Source: Nostoc sp. FACHB-152 (lineage in GTDB: Bacteria > Cyanobacteriota > Cyanobacteriia > Cyanobacteriales > Nostocaceae). From it: DNA of 64,000 nt. Of this stretch, positions 1 to 9,225 are shown piece by piece. The notes under the pieces were generated by a model that was not told the origin of the DNA, searched no databases, and was given only the letters and a program-made list of their open reading frames with translations. Both the position numbers and the translations under genes were made by a program. The stretch is from positions 61,515-125,514 of the forward strand of contig NZ_JACJRV010000002.1 of the NCBI RefSeq assembly GCF_014697475.1. Reading direction: 5' to 3'. How positions within the stretch are numbered: position 1 is the stretch's first letter; each line of letters opens with the position of its first letter.

Positions 1-258
1 CGGCAAAGCTTCCAATTCTTTGCCCGGAACCTTAAATATTGCACCCGCTTCGGAATTAGTTGAACTTGCATCAATAACTACTAATTGTTTACTACCTCTA
101 GCTTGAAACATTACCTCCATCCCTGCGGTTCCACAGTCATACACGCGCACATTAGGGTGAGGATTTTCGGTTAGATATTGTTGTAAGCGTTGGGCAATAA
201 TTACACCTACAGCATCATCGCAGCGATTGAGATTGCCGCATCCAATAATAGTTAGCAT
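1..258 (-). CDS. hydrogenase maturation protease (partial, C-terminus outside window)
   Basis: The 86 visible residues begin MLTIIGCGNLNRCDDAVGV, the nucleotide-binding-like N-terminus of the HycI/HupW/HoxW endopeptidases. These cleave the C-terminal tail of the NiFe-hydrogenase large subunit after nickel insertion. Asp14-Asp15 match the family's nickel-sensing acidic position, and a second conserved block (VYDCGTAGMEVMF, then LVVIDA) follows. The gene runs off the left edge, so completeness is unknown. The neighbouring fermentative genes (adhE, pfl) fit a hydrogen or redox role. It cannot be told from this piece whether the partner is the uptake (Hup) or bidirectional (Hox) enzyme, and some cyanobacterial members of this family are not linked to any hydrogenase. 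Confidence 0.8.
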   Translation of the reverse strand, partial: MLTIIGCGNLNRCDDAVGVIIAQRLQQYLTENPHPNVRVYDCGTAGMEVMFQARGSKQLVVIDASSTNSEAGAIFKVPGKELEALP

Positions 259-366
259 CAAGATTGAGTTACTAAAGCATCTGCAAATTTAGTTAAAGCA
301 CATTAGATAAAAATATTGCTGTTATTGATTACGCACTATAATTTCTTCAATCATTCGTAAATAACA

Positions 367-399
367 AGATTCCCGAATTCTTTAAGAAGTCGGGAATCT
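367..399. terminator. hairpin repeat, likely terminator of the porin gene
   Basis: The 10-bp arms AGATTCCCGA and TCGGGAATCT pair around a short loop, about 80 bp past the stop of the minus-strand porin gene. Three relatives with the same GATCCCCGACTT core occur at 11241-11273, 47270-47302 and 53094-53128, so this is a dispersed hairpin family. The terminator role is inferred from position. Confidence 0.5.
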
Positions 400-477
400 A
401 AGCCTCTTCATTTTTGAGGAAAGTCTAAAGCCCCCTTTTTAAACCTTTTGGGGGATCTGAGTGCGTAAGTCCTGAAA

Positions 478-2373
478 CTAAAACGTAAAAGTAGTACGAA
501 GTACACCAACGGTTGTAGTATCATTGTTGCTATTACCCTCTGGATTAAACAAAACAAACGCACCAGGGGTAATGCTAATGTTATCGCTAACTTTCAGGCG
601 ATAATATGCTTCTAAATGGTAAGGAGTAGCGCGATCTTCACCATCTGGGGTGAGTAGGGCATCACCACTAGCATCACTACGATAAAGCGGCTGACCAAAA
701 ATAATCCCCGCAGCATTTCCGGCGTTGAATAAATCGTTAAAGTGCAGCCCTACCATCCAACTTGTAAAGGTAGTAGAAGCATTAATCGTATCAGATGAAG
801 CATCAGCAAATATTGCTGCACCGTAGCCAGATAAAGCTATTTTGGGAGAAAAACGCCATGTTACCGTACCCCCTACAGAGTCGAGTGTGACAGGTGTACC
901 CACCGGAACACCAGCTAAAGCGCCGATGTCACTGCTAATTAATCCTGTGCCTAAAATATTGATTTCGTGATAACTGTGAGAGTAGTTTAAGCCAACATCG
1001 AGATCACGAAATGGTTTTAAGGTTAACTGTGCAGCTATAACACTACTACCACTAAACACACCAGCCCCCAAAGGTGTAGTAGAAACTCCTGAACCTGGTA
1101 TTGCCTCATCAGGAGATTTTTGGGGCAGGTTGGCATTAACACTGCCGTATAAAGCCCTGAAATCCAAACTTGGGGAAATATTAAAAATAAATCCTGCTGC
1201 TGATGCTAGACCAGTACCGGAAGTTCCACCAGAGACACGTAACACAGGATTTAAATTTCCAAACCGAGAAATTGATTCCTGTCCTTCACCATAAAAAGGT
1301 GTAATTGTAGGAAAAGCATCAGATGTTTCCGCCGCAGTTCCTGCAAAGACAGTAAATTTGTCACTGATAGGCGTAATGTACAGCAATTTATAAAGGTCAA
1401 CACTGTTTGCGCCAATTGTTGATAAGGTTTTAACGTCAAGACCTGGAAACTGTGGTTCAAAACTTGTACGCGCGCTACTTGAACTTAGTACACCAGAAGC
1501 TAATCCCAAACTGCTTTGCAAGCTACCTTCGCCAGTTGTACCACCCAAAAAGTTGTAAGCTTGCAAGCCAGTAATTAATAAATCTTTTCCTGTAAAGCTA
1601 GTAGTCAGATTTAACCGCACTCTATTTACTAAGATGATGTTAGGGTCACTCCCACCAGGAGCGCCGCCAGTGGCACCAATACCAGCAATAATTGCTTCAC
1701 CATTAAGTTTGGTAGTAGTAGAAAACTGATTAGCTTCTAGTTCTGCTGTGCGGGTTTCTAAAGCATCTACTCGACCCCGCAATGTTGCCAGTTCTGCTGC
1801 AAACTCTTCTTGCAGTCTTTGTAAGGTTGCTAAATCTTCTTTTTTAACTAAATCAGTAGTTGCAGTAGCAATTAGTTCATTGATGCGTTCTAAACAAGCG
1901 TTTAAGCCAGCTGCAAATTCATAACGAGTCATCGCCCGATTGCCGCGATAGGTGCCATTAGGATAACCTGCAATACAACCATAACGCTCAACCAATGATT
2001 GTAGTGCTTGAAATGCCCAATCAGTCGGTTGTACATCCGAGAATTGCGATACGGATGTTACCTGGGAAAATTCATCTGATTGGGAAGATGAATTTGTCGG
2101 TTGTGGTGTAGTTGATTGCCCAGAATTAACAGTAGAATCTACTACTAAATCTTGACTTTCTGGCGGTTTCGTTACTGTTGGATTATTGATGAGAACTTTG
2201 CCAGAAATAGTGCTGTCATACTCATCAATTTGTTTACTAGTTGTACTACCTTGATTAGCTTCTAAATTTTTATCGGCTAAGTCTGAAGGCGTGACTGCTT
2301 GTACAGGCAATAACCCGCACAATAGCCATAATAAAACTACTCCACTAGGAAAAGCTAGTAGATGCTTTGGCAT
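478..2373 (-). CDS. SLH-domain OprB-type outer-membrane porin
   Basis: This is a cyanobacterial porin of the SLH-plus-OprB class (often called iron-uptake or carbohydrate-selective porin). These form beta-barrels for passive solute or ion uptake across the outer membrane. The start chosen is MPKHLLAFPSG, because GGGGAG lies 5-10 bases upstream of it; an ATG five codons earlier contains that ribosome site. A signal peptide is followed by a polar linker, an SLH domain at about residues 110-165 (FSDVQPTDWAFQAL, then RAMTRYEFAAGL), a coiled coil at about 175-220, and the OprB barrel to a C-terminal Phe. Length (631 aa) is normal. The gene stands alone, between the protease and adhE. The transported solute cannot be inferred. 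Confidence 0.9.
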   Translation of the reverse strand: MPKHLLAFPSGVVLLWLLCGLLPVQAVTPSDLADKNLEANQGSTTSKQIDEYDSTISGKVLINNPTVTKPPESQDLVVDSTVNSGQSTTPQPTNSSSQSDEFSQVTSVSQFSDVQPTDWAFQALQSLVERYGCIAGYPNGTYRGNRAMTRYEFAAGLNACLERINELIATATTDLVKKEDLATLQRLQEEFAAELATLRGRVDALETRTAELEANQFSTTTKLNGEAIIAGIGATGGAPGGSDPNIILVNRVRLNLTTSFTGKDLLITGLQAYNFLGGTTGEGSLQSSLGLASGVLSSSSARTSFEPQFPGLDVKTLSTIGANSVDLYKLLYITPISDKFTVFAGTAAETSDAFPTITPFYGEGQESISRFGNLNPVLRVSGGTSGTGLASAAGFIFNISPSLDFRALYGSVNANLPQKSPDEAIPGSGVSTTPLGAGVFSGSSVIAAQLTLKPFRDLDVGLNYSHSYHEINILGTGLISSDIGALAGVPVGTPVTLDSVGGTVTWRFSPKIALSGYGAAIFADASSDTINASTTFTSWMVGLHFNDLFNAGNAAGIIFGQPLYRSDASGDALLTPDGEDRATPYHLEAYYRLKVSDNISITPGAFVLFNPEGNSNNDTTTVGVLRTTFTF

Positions 2374-2613
2374 AACAACTCCCCACACTATACTAAATAT
2401 GAAAAACTTGATATTAATGTTCTAATGCTACTGATAAATAAATTTAATGTAGTCTTAGGAAGCTAATCTTGCTAAATTTAAATTTTTTTAAATCAAAAAT
2501 TCCTTAGCTGATTTTGCTTATTAGAACATAGTTTTTTCTTTTTCTTAACAAGTATTAAATTATAGTAAATACTATTTTTGGGAAGAATTAACAAGCAAGA
2601 TTATTCATTATTT

Positions 2614-2656
2614 CTATGGTTATTATTCCAAAATACTATGGTTATTATTCCAAAAT
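2614..2656. repeat. 22-bp tandem duplication
   Basis: The unit CTATGGTTATTATTCCAAAA plus two bases occurs twice in tandem, the second copy ending slightly short. It lies in the AT-rich 629-bp gap between the porin and adhE. The same gap holds the hairpin at 2741-2798 and the mobile element at 2892-3016; no gene was seen there. Confidence 0.8.
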
Positions 2657-2740
2657 CTTGTTTACTGAAGTGTATTTATATGGTATCTAATGGATAAAAA
2701 GCGGCAACTTAGCTGTCAGCAGAGAATATGGACACAAAGA

Positions 2741-2798
2741 AACTCAGATATTGCACGAGGCGACTTCATTTGTCGGGGCTAAGTGCAACATCTGAGTT
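2741..2798. repeat. 58-nt hairpin, possible mobile-element relic
   Basis: AACTCAGATATTGCAC at 2741-2756 faces its complement at 2783-2798 with one mismatch in 16. Inside, CGAC and GTCG extend the stem around a short loop. It has no U-tract and is about 220 bp from any gene end, so a terminator is unlikely. Two abutting inverted ends of a lost insertion sequence, or a tiny non-autonomous element, are the best guesses. Confidence 0.55.
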
Positions 2799-2891
2799 AA
2801 CTTAAATTATCGACCTTGTTTCGCGGGGATTTTGCAATGCTTGAATTGTCTCTACAATTTTAGCGATCGCACCCCTACATCCTCTACACTC

Positions 2892-3016
2892 CCAATACGG
2901 TTCGGTTAAAGGGGAAAGGCGAAGGGGAAAAGGGGAAGAAAAAACCTTTAACCCTTACCCTTTAACCTTTTCCCCAAACCAATTCTTAGTTCAAAATGCT
3001 TATCCGAACCGTATTG
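2892..3016. mobile_element. 125-bp MITE, family A copy 1, with 9-bp target duplication
   Basis: The ends CCAATACGGTTCGG and CCGAACCGTATTG are inverted repeats. They are flanked by TCTACACTC at 2883-2891 and again at 3017-3025. The interior is purine-rich then pyrimidine-rich (AAGGGGAA / CCTTTTCCCC) and can itself fold. A second 125-bp copy, differing at about three positions, lies at 21266-21390 with its own target duplication. It has no coding capacity, so it must be moved by a transposase elsewhere. The right-hand target duplication contains the adhE stop codon, which is therefore intact. Confidence 0.9.
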
Positions 3017-3017
3017 T

Positions 3018-5714
3018 CTACACTCTTACTGGTAGTGCTGTCAGAATCGACTCATCACCCTTCAAAAATTCCGGTGTGGTGTGATAGAGTGCTGCATCAA
3101 TCCGACAACCTTGATAAGCTAAGACGTACAATTCTTTCAAGTCGTTCATCAGTGGATAGCGTGGGTTTGCACCTGTACATTGGTCGTCAAATGCTTGTTC
3201 TGCCATCTCTTCTAATTTGGCGTAGAACTCTTGATCTTCATCGCCTAACGCTTCTTTAATCGTGGTCGGAATATCCACTTGCTGTTTAAGATTTTCGATC
3301 GCAGCAATCAACAATTCCACTTTCTCATCGTCTGTATTCCCGCTTAAACGCAGGTGATCAGCTATTTGAGCATATCTCTCTTTGGCGTTAGGATATTTAT
3401 ATTGTGGGAAAATTGCTTGCTTAAATGGCATATCCGTAGCGTTATAGCGGATAACGTGCGAGATAATCAAAGCGTTAGCAAGACCGTGAGGCACATGGAA
3501 AGTTGCACCGAGTTTGTGCGCCATTGAGTGACAAATACCCAAGAAAGCATTCGCAAAAGCCATACCTGCAATTGTGGCAGCATAATGTACCTTTTCTCGT
3601 GCTTCGGGGTCTTTAGCACCATTTTTGTAAGCACTTGGTAAATATTGGAACAATAATTTGATTGCTTGCAGTGCCAAACTATCTGTAAAATCGTTTGCCA
3701 TTACTGATACGTAAGATTCCAAGGCATGAGTTAAGGCATCAATCCCACCGTATGCTGTGAGTTGTTTCGGCATATGTGCGACGAGTTCCGGGTCAGCGAT
3801 CGCAATATTTGGAGTTAGTGCATAATCTGCTAAGGGGTATTTCACACCTACTCTGTCATCTGTCACCACCGCAAAAGGTGTCACTTCTGAACCTGTTCCG
3901 GAAGTTGTGGGGATAGCCACCATGATGGCTTTTTGTCCCAAAGGTGGTAATTCATATACCCGCTTGCGGATATCCATAAACCGCATCGCCAAGCCATCAA
4001 ACTCGACATCGGGATGTTCGTACATCAACCACATGACTTTGGCTGCATCCATTGGTGAACCACCACCAATGGCAATAATCACATCTGGTTGATAGCTGTT
4101 AAGTAAAGCTAATCCTTGATTGACATTAGATAATGTAGGATCAGGTTCAACATCGTGAAAGACATCATGTTTCACGCCAAGTTCATCTAACACCTGGGTA
4201 ACTTTATCAACTATCCCCAGCTTAAATAATTGTTTATCTGTAATGATAAACGCCCGTTTCTTACCAATTAAATCTTGTAAAGCTACAGGTAAACATCCAT
4301 ATTGGAAATAGATTTTAGGTGGAACACGGAACCACAACATATTTTGCCGACGTTGCGACACCGTTTTAATATTGACCAAGTGATGAGGTGTAACGTTTTC
4401 GGAAACTGTATTACCTCCCCAAGTACCACAACCTAAAGTTAAGGATGGGTCAAGTTTAAAGTTATATAAGTCACCAATTGCACCTTGAGAAGATGGAGTA
4501 TTGATCAGGACGCGTCCAGTTCTCATCCGATGTTCAAAATAGGAAATATCATCACGATTGGCGGGATTTGTATACAATACCGATGTATGTCCCAAGCCTC
4601 CGAATTCTACCAACTTCTCAGCTTTATCTACAGCTTCTTGAAAATTTTCGGCTCGGTACATCGCCAAAATGGGCGATAATTTCTCGTAAGCAAAAGACTC
4701 ACTCAATCCTACAGTTTCGACTTCACCAATTAAAACTTTATATTTTGGTGCTTGGGCAGAATTATCTGCTGCATTTGGTAGTGAAATTCCGGCTATCTTG
4801 GCTAAGTTGTCTACTGATTGTCCGACAATGGCCGGGTTTAATCTACCGTCTTGCAAAATTATACTACCCAGCTTTTCTTTTTCCTCGTCATTGAGGAAAT
4901 ATGCACCACGAGAGGTAAATTCCTGTTTGACTTGTTCGTAAACATCATCAACCACAACAACTGATTGTTCAGAAGCACAAATCATGCCGTTGTCGAAGGT
5001 TTTACTTAATAAAATCGAACTGACAGCCGTTTGGATGTCTGCGCTACTATCAATTATCGCTGGCGTGTTACCAGCACCAACACCTAAGGATGGATGACCG
5101 GAAGAATAAGCAGCACGTACCATTCCAGGGCCGCCAGTAGCTAAGATTAATTTAACTTCTGGATGCTGCATTAAAGCTTTGGATAACTCTACGGTTGGTT
5201 CATCTATCCAACCAATAATATCTTCTGGCGCACCTGCCGCGATCGCCGCTTTCAGAATAATTTTCGCCGCTTCTACCGTGCATTTTTTAGATTTCGGGTG
5301 CGGTGAAAAAATAATCGCGTTCCGAGTTTTTAACGCAATCAATGCTTTAAAAATTGTTGTTGCTGTCGGATTAGTTACAGGTACAATTCCGGCAACAATA
5401 CCTACAGGTTCAGAAATTTTTTGAATCCCAAATGAGGGGTCTTCTTCAATCACACCGCAGGTTTTTTCGTGTTTGTATTTGTTATAGATAAATTCTGAAG
5501 CAAAGTGATTTTTAATTACTTTATCTTCTACAATTCCCATTCCTGTTTCGGCAACAGCCATTTTTGCTAGGGGAATCCGTTCTGCATTAGCTGCTAATGC
5601 AGCCTTTTTAAATATTAAATCAACTTGTTCTTGAGAGTAATTTGAATATTTAACTTGCGCGTTTTTCACCCGTTGCACAAGTACTTCTAATTCTTCAATA
5701 TTGGTCACGTGCAT
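3018..5714 (-). CDS. adhE: bifunctional acetaldehyde-CoA/alcohol dehydrogenase
   Basis: AdhE reduces acetyl-CoA to acetaldehyde and then to ethanol, using two NADH; it is cytoplasmic and forms spirosomes in other bacteria. Residues 1-440 are the aldehyde dehydrogenase half, with the catalytic Cys246 in the DNGMICASEQS block. From about residue 455 comes the iron-type alcohol dehydrogenase, with the cofactor motif GGGSPMDAAK and metal-site blocks GGIDALTHALESY and MAHKLGATFHVPHG. The length of 898 residues is standard. The start follows AAGGA by five bases. It lies 85 bp after pflA on the same strand and is probably co-transcribed, so that acetyl-CoA from pyruvate formate-lyase can be used to regenerate NAD. 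A mobile element abuts the stop codon without damaging it. Confidence 0.97.
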   Translation of the reverse strand: MHVTNIEELEVLVQRVKNAQVKYSNYSQEQVDLIFKKAALAANAERIPLAKMAVAETGMGIVEDKVIKNHFASEFIYNKYKHEKTCGVIEEDPSFGIQKISEPVGIVAGIVPVTNPTATTIFKALIALKTRNAIIFSPHPKSKKCTVEAAKIILKAAIAAGAPEDIIGWIDEPTVELSKALMQHPEVKLILATGGPGMVRAAYSSGHPSLGVGAGNTPAIIDSSADIQTAVSSILLSKTFDNGMICASEQSVVVVDDVYEQVKQEFTSRGAYFLNDEEKEKLGSIILQDGRLNPAIVGQSVDNLAKIAGISLPNAADNSAQAPKYKVLIGEVETVGLSESFAYEKLSPILAMYRAENFQEAVDKAEKLVEFGGLGHTSVLYTNPANRDDISYFEHRMRTGRVLINTPSSQGAIGDLYNFKLDPSLTLGCGTWGGNTVSENVTPHHLVNIKTVSQRRQNMLWFRVPPKIYFQYGCLPVALQDLIGKKRAFIITDKQLFKLGIVDKVTQVLDELGVKHDVFHDVEPDPTLSNVNQGLALLNSYQPDVIIAIGGGSPMDAAKVMWLMYEHPDVEFDGLAMRFMDIRKRVYELPPLGQKAIMVAIPTTSGTGSEVTPFAVVTDDRVGVKYPLADYALTPNIAIADPELVAHMPKQLTAYGGIDALTHALESYVSVMANDFTDSLALQAIKLLFQYLPSAYKNGAKDPEAREKVHYAATIAGMAFANAFLGICHSMAHKLGATFHVPHGLANALIISHVIRYNATDMPFKQAIFPQYKYPNAKERYAQIADHLRLSGNTDDEKVELLIAAIENLKQQVDIPTTIKEALGDEDQEFYAKLEEMAEQAFDDQCTGANPRYPLMNDLKELYVLAYQGCRIDAALYHTTPEFLKGDESILTALPVRV

Positions 5715-5799
5715 ATTTTATCCTTTAGCAGAATTTACTTTAGAGAATTCACTTATTCAGCATCAACAAATCAAACTTTATCCTACATAATTTAATTGG

Positions 5800-6603
5800 T
5801 CAAATCGCAAAAAGATTCTTACTGTGAAAGATATCTAATGCTGCTTTTACTTGTTCTGGAGATGGTGTAGGGGTATCTTTTAACAAGTACTCATAACCTA
5901 ATGCTTCCCATTTATATTCACCCATTTGATGAAATGGTAAAACTTCTACTCTTTCAACATTCTTGAATGGGGCAATCAATTCAGCGACACCAGCAATATT
6001 CTCTGGGTCATCTGTTAACCCTGGAACTAAAACAAACCGAATCCAAGTAGGTTTATTAATTTCATTGAGATATTTCGCAAATTCTAGTGATGGTTCAAAG
6101 TTTCTACCTGTAACTTTAGTGTAAGTTTCTGGTTTTGATGATTTAATATCCAACAAAACTAAATCAACAAATTCTAATACAGATTTAGCAGACTCTAGGT
6201 TACAAAATCCTGAAGTATTTAACGCTGTGTGAATTCCTAATTCTTGACAACGTTTAAATAATTCTCGCACAAATCCAGCTTGCATTAGTGGCTCTCCACC
6301 ACTGATTGTCACACCTCCACCAGAATATTTCATATAGGATGAATATTTCTGAATTTCTGTTACCAGTTCGTCAATGCTGGTTTGTTTACCATTTTCTAGG
6401 TCACGACAATCAACATTGCTGCAATAAAGACAACGTAATGGACAACCAGATGTAAAAATTACGAATCGAATACCAGGCCCGTCAACGGTTCCACAACTTT
6501 CTACTGAATGTACGTAGCCAGATGTAATAGTTTCTGGCATTGTATGACTATGTTCATGTTTGCAATGTTCAAGTGGAGAAGTTGGGAATTCTAGATTGTG
6601 CAT
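5800..6603 (-). CDS. pflA: pyruvate formate-lyase activating enzyme (radical SAM)
   Basis: This radical SAM protein installs the glycyl radical on pyruvate formate-lyase under anoxia. The cluster motif C-x3-C-x2-C is at Cys54, Cys58 and Cys61 (GCPLRCLYCSN), followed by GGGVTISGGEPL, the SAM-binding GGE block. The motif YVHSVESCGTVDGPG at about residues 30-44 is typical of PflA. Length (267 aa) is slightly above the usual 246 because of a His-rich leader (HCKHEHSH); an internal ATG at residue 22 is possible but has no ribosome site. It lies upstream of adhE on the same strand, while its substrate pflB is 4.7 kb away, also on the minus strand, with other genes and an insertion sequence between. 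Confidence 0.95.
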   Translation of the reverse strand: MHNLEFPTSPLEHCKHEHSHTMPETITSGYVHSVESCGTVDGPGIRFVIFTSGCPLRCLYCSNVDCRDLENGKQTSIDELVTEIQKYSSYMKYSGGGVTISGGEPLMQAGFVRELFKRCQELGIHTALNTSGFCNLESAKSVLEFVDLVLLDIKSSKPETYTKVTGRNFEPSLEFAKYLNEINKPTWIRFVLVPGLTDDPENIAGVAELIAPFKNVERVEVLPFHQMGEYKWEALGYEYLLKDTPTPSPEQVKAALDIFHSKNLFAI

Positions 6604-6629
6604 GAATATTACCTAATGTGACATAGCTC

Positions 6630-6693
6630 ATCAATCTCTCTTTCGTCTCTACCCTAAGTTTTATCAATCTCTCTTTCGTCTCTACCCTAAGTT
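6630..6693. repeat. 33-bp tandem duplication upstream of pflA; gap 6604-7145
   Basis: A unit beginning ATCAATCTCTCTTTCGTCTC occurs at 6630 and again at 6663, directly upstream of the pflA start, so it lies in the leader or promoter region of pflA-adhE. The rest of the 542-bp gap holds a 14-bp palindrome (TAGATATATATCTA at 6782-6795) and AT-rich DNA. I see no gene there. The gap must contain the divergent promoters of pflA and the hydrolase gene. Confidence 0.85.
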
Positions 6694-7145
6694 ATAGATA
6701 CCAAATGTGAGGAACTTGTGGGGAAATACTGCTCAACACGGTCAATTTTAGAAATTAAATTTTGTTGTAGGTGATCCCCCGTAGATATATATCTAAATAG
6801 ACTTTTGGAGCTTTTAACCTTGACTTAAGGAAGCTAAGTAGATCTCAAAATTATGAGTTTACCTTATTTCTTTTAATCACTTATGTAGTGTGGTTCGACC
6901 GTAAGAATACTTAACTTTTGGGGGGATCGCCCAGATGCGTCAGTAACTACTCTTACGAATTCTCCGCAGGGTAGTTTTCTTTTCACATATCTTGATTATT
7001 GATTTCTGAGAGTGACAAAACATTGTGGGAGCGAAGAAAGCGCCCGTGGGAAGCTCACAAGTTTCTCAAATTTTTTATGTAGATTTAGGCTGAGAATAAA
7101 AAATCACCTTTAGACCAACTACGGACAAATAGCCTCCCAAGTAAA

Positions 7146-7823
7146 ATGGATAGGACATTAATACAGAACCCTCAAGAACGTCTGGTGTTAGTCACAGCAG
7201 ATAAGGTGAAGCTAGAGGGCAATTTAGTTATACCGAATAGTACTACAGGTATAGTTTTATTTGCTCATGGCTGTGGTAGCATCTGCTATAGTTCGCGTAA
7301 TCGCTATGTAGCTGGAGTTTTGCAACAAGCGGGACTAGGAACTTTACTATTTGATTTGCTCACTCCAGAGGAAGAAGAAATTGACCTGCGGACAAGGCAT
7401 TTGCGCTTTGACATTAGGTTATTGGCTTCGCGGTTAGTAGGGGCTACAGATTGGCTGACACAGAACCCAAACACTAGTCATCTCAAGATAGGTTACTTTG
7501 GAGCCAGTACAGGAGGTGGTGCAGCCCTCGTTGCAGCAGCACAACGTCCAGAAGTTGTCAAGGCTGTGGTTTCTCGTGGCGGACGAACAGATTTAGCTGG
7601 TGCAACCTTAGCTGATGTCAAAGCACCAACGCTAATGATTGTGGGCGGGTATGATCTACCAGTGATTGCAATGAACGAAGATGCATTAGAACAATTGCGA
7701 TCGCCAAAACATCTGGAGATTATTCCCAAAACCACCGATTTATTTGAAGAACCAGGTGCATTGGCAGCAGTAGCACAATTGGCTAGTCAATGGTTTAGGC
7801 GTTACCTCAATCATGGAGTATAA
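7146..7823 (+). CDS. alpha/beta hydrolase, dienelactone-hydrolase-like, catalytic His replaced
   Basis: A 225-residue single-domain alpha/beta hydrolase of the dienelactone hydrolase/phosphoribosyltransferase-linked type. The oxyanion motif HGCGS is at residues 41-45, the nucleophile elbow GASTGG has Ser121, and an Asp follows in GGYDLPV near residue 178. In relatives the last catalytic residue lies in a motif like ATHLFEEPG. Here it reads TTDLFEEPG, with GAT where CAT would be expected, so the catalytic His is absent. The protein may be inactive, have moved chemistry, or use another His. It is followed 22 bp later by the carboxylate-amine ligase and is probably co-transcribed with it. The substrate is unknown. 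Confidence 0.8.
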   Translation: MDRTLIQNPQERLVLVTADKVKLEGNLVIPNSTTGIVLFAHGCGSICYSSRNRYVAGVLQQAGLGTLLFDLLTPEEEEIDLRTRHLRFDIRLLASRLVGATDWLTQNPNTSHLKIGYFGASTGGGAALVAAAQRPEVVKAVVSRGGRTDLAGATLADVKAPTLMIVGGYDLPVIAMNEDALEQLRSPKHLEIIPKTTDLFEEPGALAAVAQLASQWFRRYLNHGV

Positions 7824-7845
7824 AAGGATGACGGTGGAGCTTTAA

Positions 7846-9192
7846 ATGAATGTAGTACAGCGTCGAATTGGTCTTGAGCAAGAGTTTTTTCTGGTAGATG
7901 AAAAAGGCCAGATGAGCAATCGCGCCGATGAATTTTTGCAGGGTTGTCACTTCATGGCGCAAGCACAAGGTTTAAACCCAAATTACTTTGTGCCAGAGTT
8001 TGTCAAGAGTATGGTAGAAATTAACACACCCCCTGCCTACACTGGTACAGAATTAGCCAGAGTTTATCTTAAAAATCTCAAATTGGCACTTTCCGTGGCA
8101 CGACAGATGGATTTACGCCTTTATCCTCTGTCTAGCTATCCTTTGCATATCATGCCAGTGATGCGCGATCGCCCTAATTACCATATCCAAGCAAGGACTG
8201 TCGGCTATGATAAATTTCTGCACGCTGGCAAATGTACTGGTACACATCTACATTTGGAAGTTCCGCCTGGGGTAATTGACCCTCGTGTTGCAGTATCTTA
8301 CAACTCAACAGCAGCAGAGCGAGAGGAACTACTGAATATCTACAATTTAGCTACAGCTTGCGATTCAGCACTCATTTCCTTGACGCGGGCTTGTCCCTTT
8401 TATGAAGGACAAGCCATCGGGCTAGCCTCGCACACAATTCGTTATCGAGGTAGTCAAGCCTTCGGTTGGGAAGGAGTTTACACCCATTTGCAGCCTGTGG
8501 GCGGACTCATGCCTTATGCCGAGAGTGTAGAAAGTTTAGTTGAACAACAATTTGCCCGTTATTACGCTTGGTTACAAGCGATAGAAAAAGCTGGAATTGA
8601 ACCTCACCTGTTTCTAGAAGCGGGAGGAAGCTTACTCAAGTCAGCTTGGAATCCAGTTAGACTCAACAAACTCGGCACTGTAGAAATAAGATGTATAGAT
8701 AGTAACTATCCATCAGTGATATTAGCTGTAATTTTACTACTAGAGAATGCGGCTAATAGAGTTAGACGCGAGAAGTTAACAGTTAGACCAGCTAAAGGAA
8801 CGCAGATATTTGAATTAGTAGGCGATCGCCTTTATGTACCAGATTTTGAATATCTAAATGGTGAATTACTCTATACCTCAGCAACAGAGGGAGTCAAAAA
8901 TCCCAAAGTTAAGGCTTACGTCGATTCAATTTTGCAGTTTGCGGTGGCAAATGGTGGCGAAGGAGCAAATTTTTTGAGAAAACTTAGCCAAGACCTCGAT
9001 CATTATCAGACAATAGAAGCTGCAATATTACAAGAGTTCACCCCGACAACTGCTCAACTGACCTTAGATGTTGGTTTGCGTTTAGTACTTGAATGTTGTG
9101 ACAAGCTAGAAGCACAGGTTTCATGGATAGACACAGAAAATCCCCTAACAGCGTTAGATACTGAGGAAAGATTGTTACTACAACAGCATTAA
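7846..9192 (+). CDS. GCS2-family carboxylate-amine (glutamate-cysteine-type) ligase
   Basis: This belongs to the GCS2 superfamily, ATP-grasp-unrelated ligases that join an amino acid carboxylate to an amine, as glutamate-cysteine ligase and YbdK do. Supporting blocks are RRIGLEQEFFLVD at the N-terminus, a metal/ATP segment GKCTGTHLHLEVPPG at about residues 123-137, and TVEIRCIDSNYPS at about 281-293. Length is 448 aa, and GGAG stands about 8 bases before the ATG. The usual cyanobacterial GshA is a different subfamily of about 380 residues, so the substrate here need not be glutamate plus cysteine. It sits in a set with the hydrolase just upstream and the pentapeptide protein just downstream. 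Confidence 0.8.
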   Translation: MNVVQRRIGLEQEFFLVDEKGQMSNRADEFLQGCHFMAQAQGLNPNYFVPEFVKSMVEINTPPAYTGTELARVYLKNLKLALSVARQMDLRLYPLSSYPLHIMPVMRDRPNYHIQARTVGYDKFLHAGKCTGTHLHLEVPPGVIDPRVAVSYNSTAAEREELLNIYNLATACDSALISLTRACPFYEGQAIGLASHTIRYRGSQAFGWEGVYTHLQPVGGLMPYAESVESLVEQQFARYYAWLQAIEKAGIEPHLFLEAGGSLLKSAWNPVRLNKLGTVEIRCIDSNYPSVILAVILLLENAANRVRREKLTVRPAKGTQIFELVGDRLYVPDFEYLNGELLYTSATEGVKNPKVKAYVDSILQFAVANGGEGANFLRKLSQDLDHYQTIEAAILQEFTPTTAQLTLDVGLRLVLECCDKLEAQVSWIDTENPLTALDTEERLLLQQH

Positions 9193-9225
9193 TAGAAAAC
9201 TAAAATTTACTCAAAACTTAAAACT

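Noticed and set aside
2892-3016. Interpretation of the 125-bp repeat as an adhE terminator or REP sequence only
   Set aside because: Flanking target duplications at two independent sites and frame restoration in cysK show it is a mobile element, though it may also affect termination.
6985-7001. FNR/CRP-like site (TTGATTATTGAT) upstream of pflA
   Set aside because: The two halves are direct, not inverted, so it is not a credible FNR palindrome.
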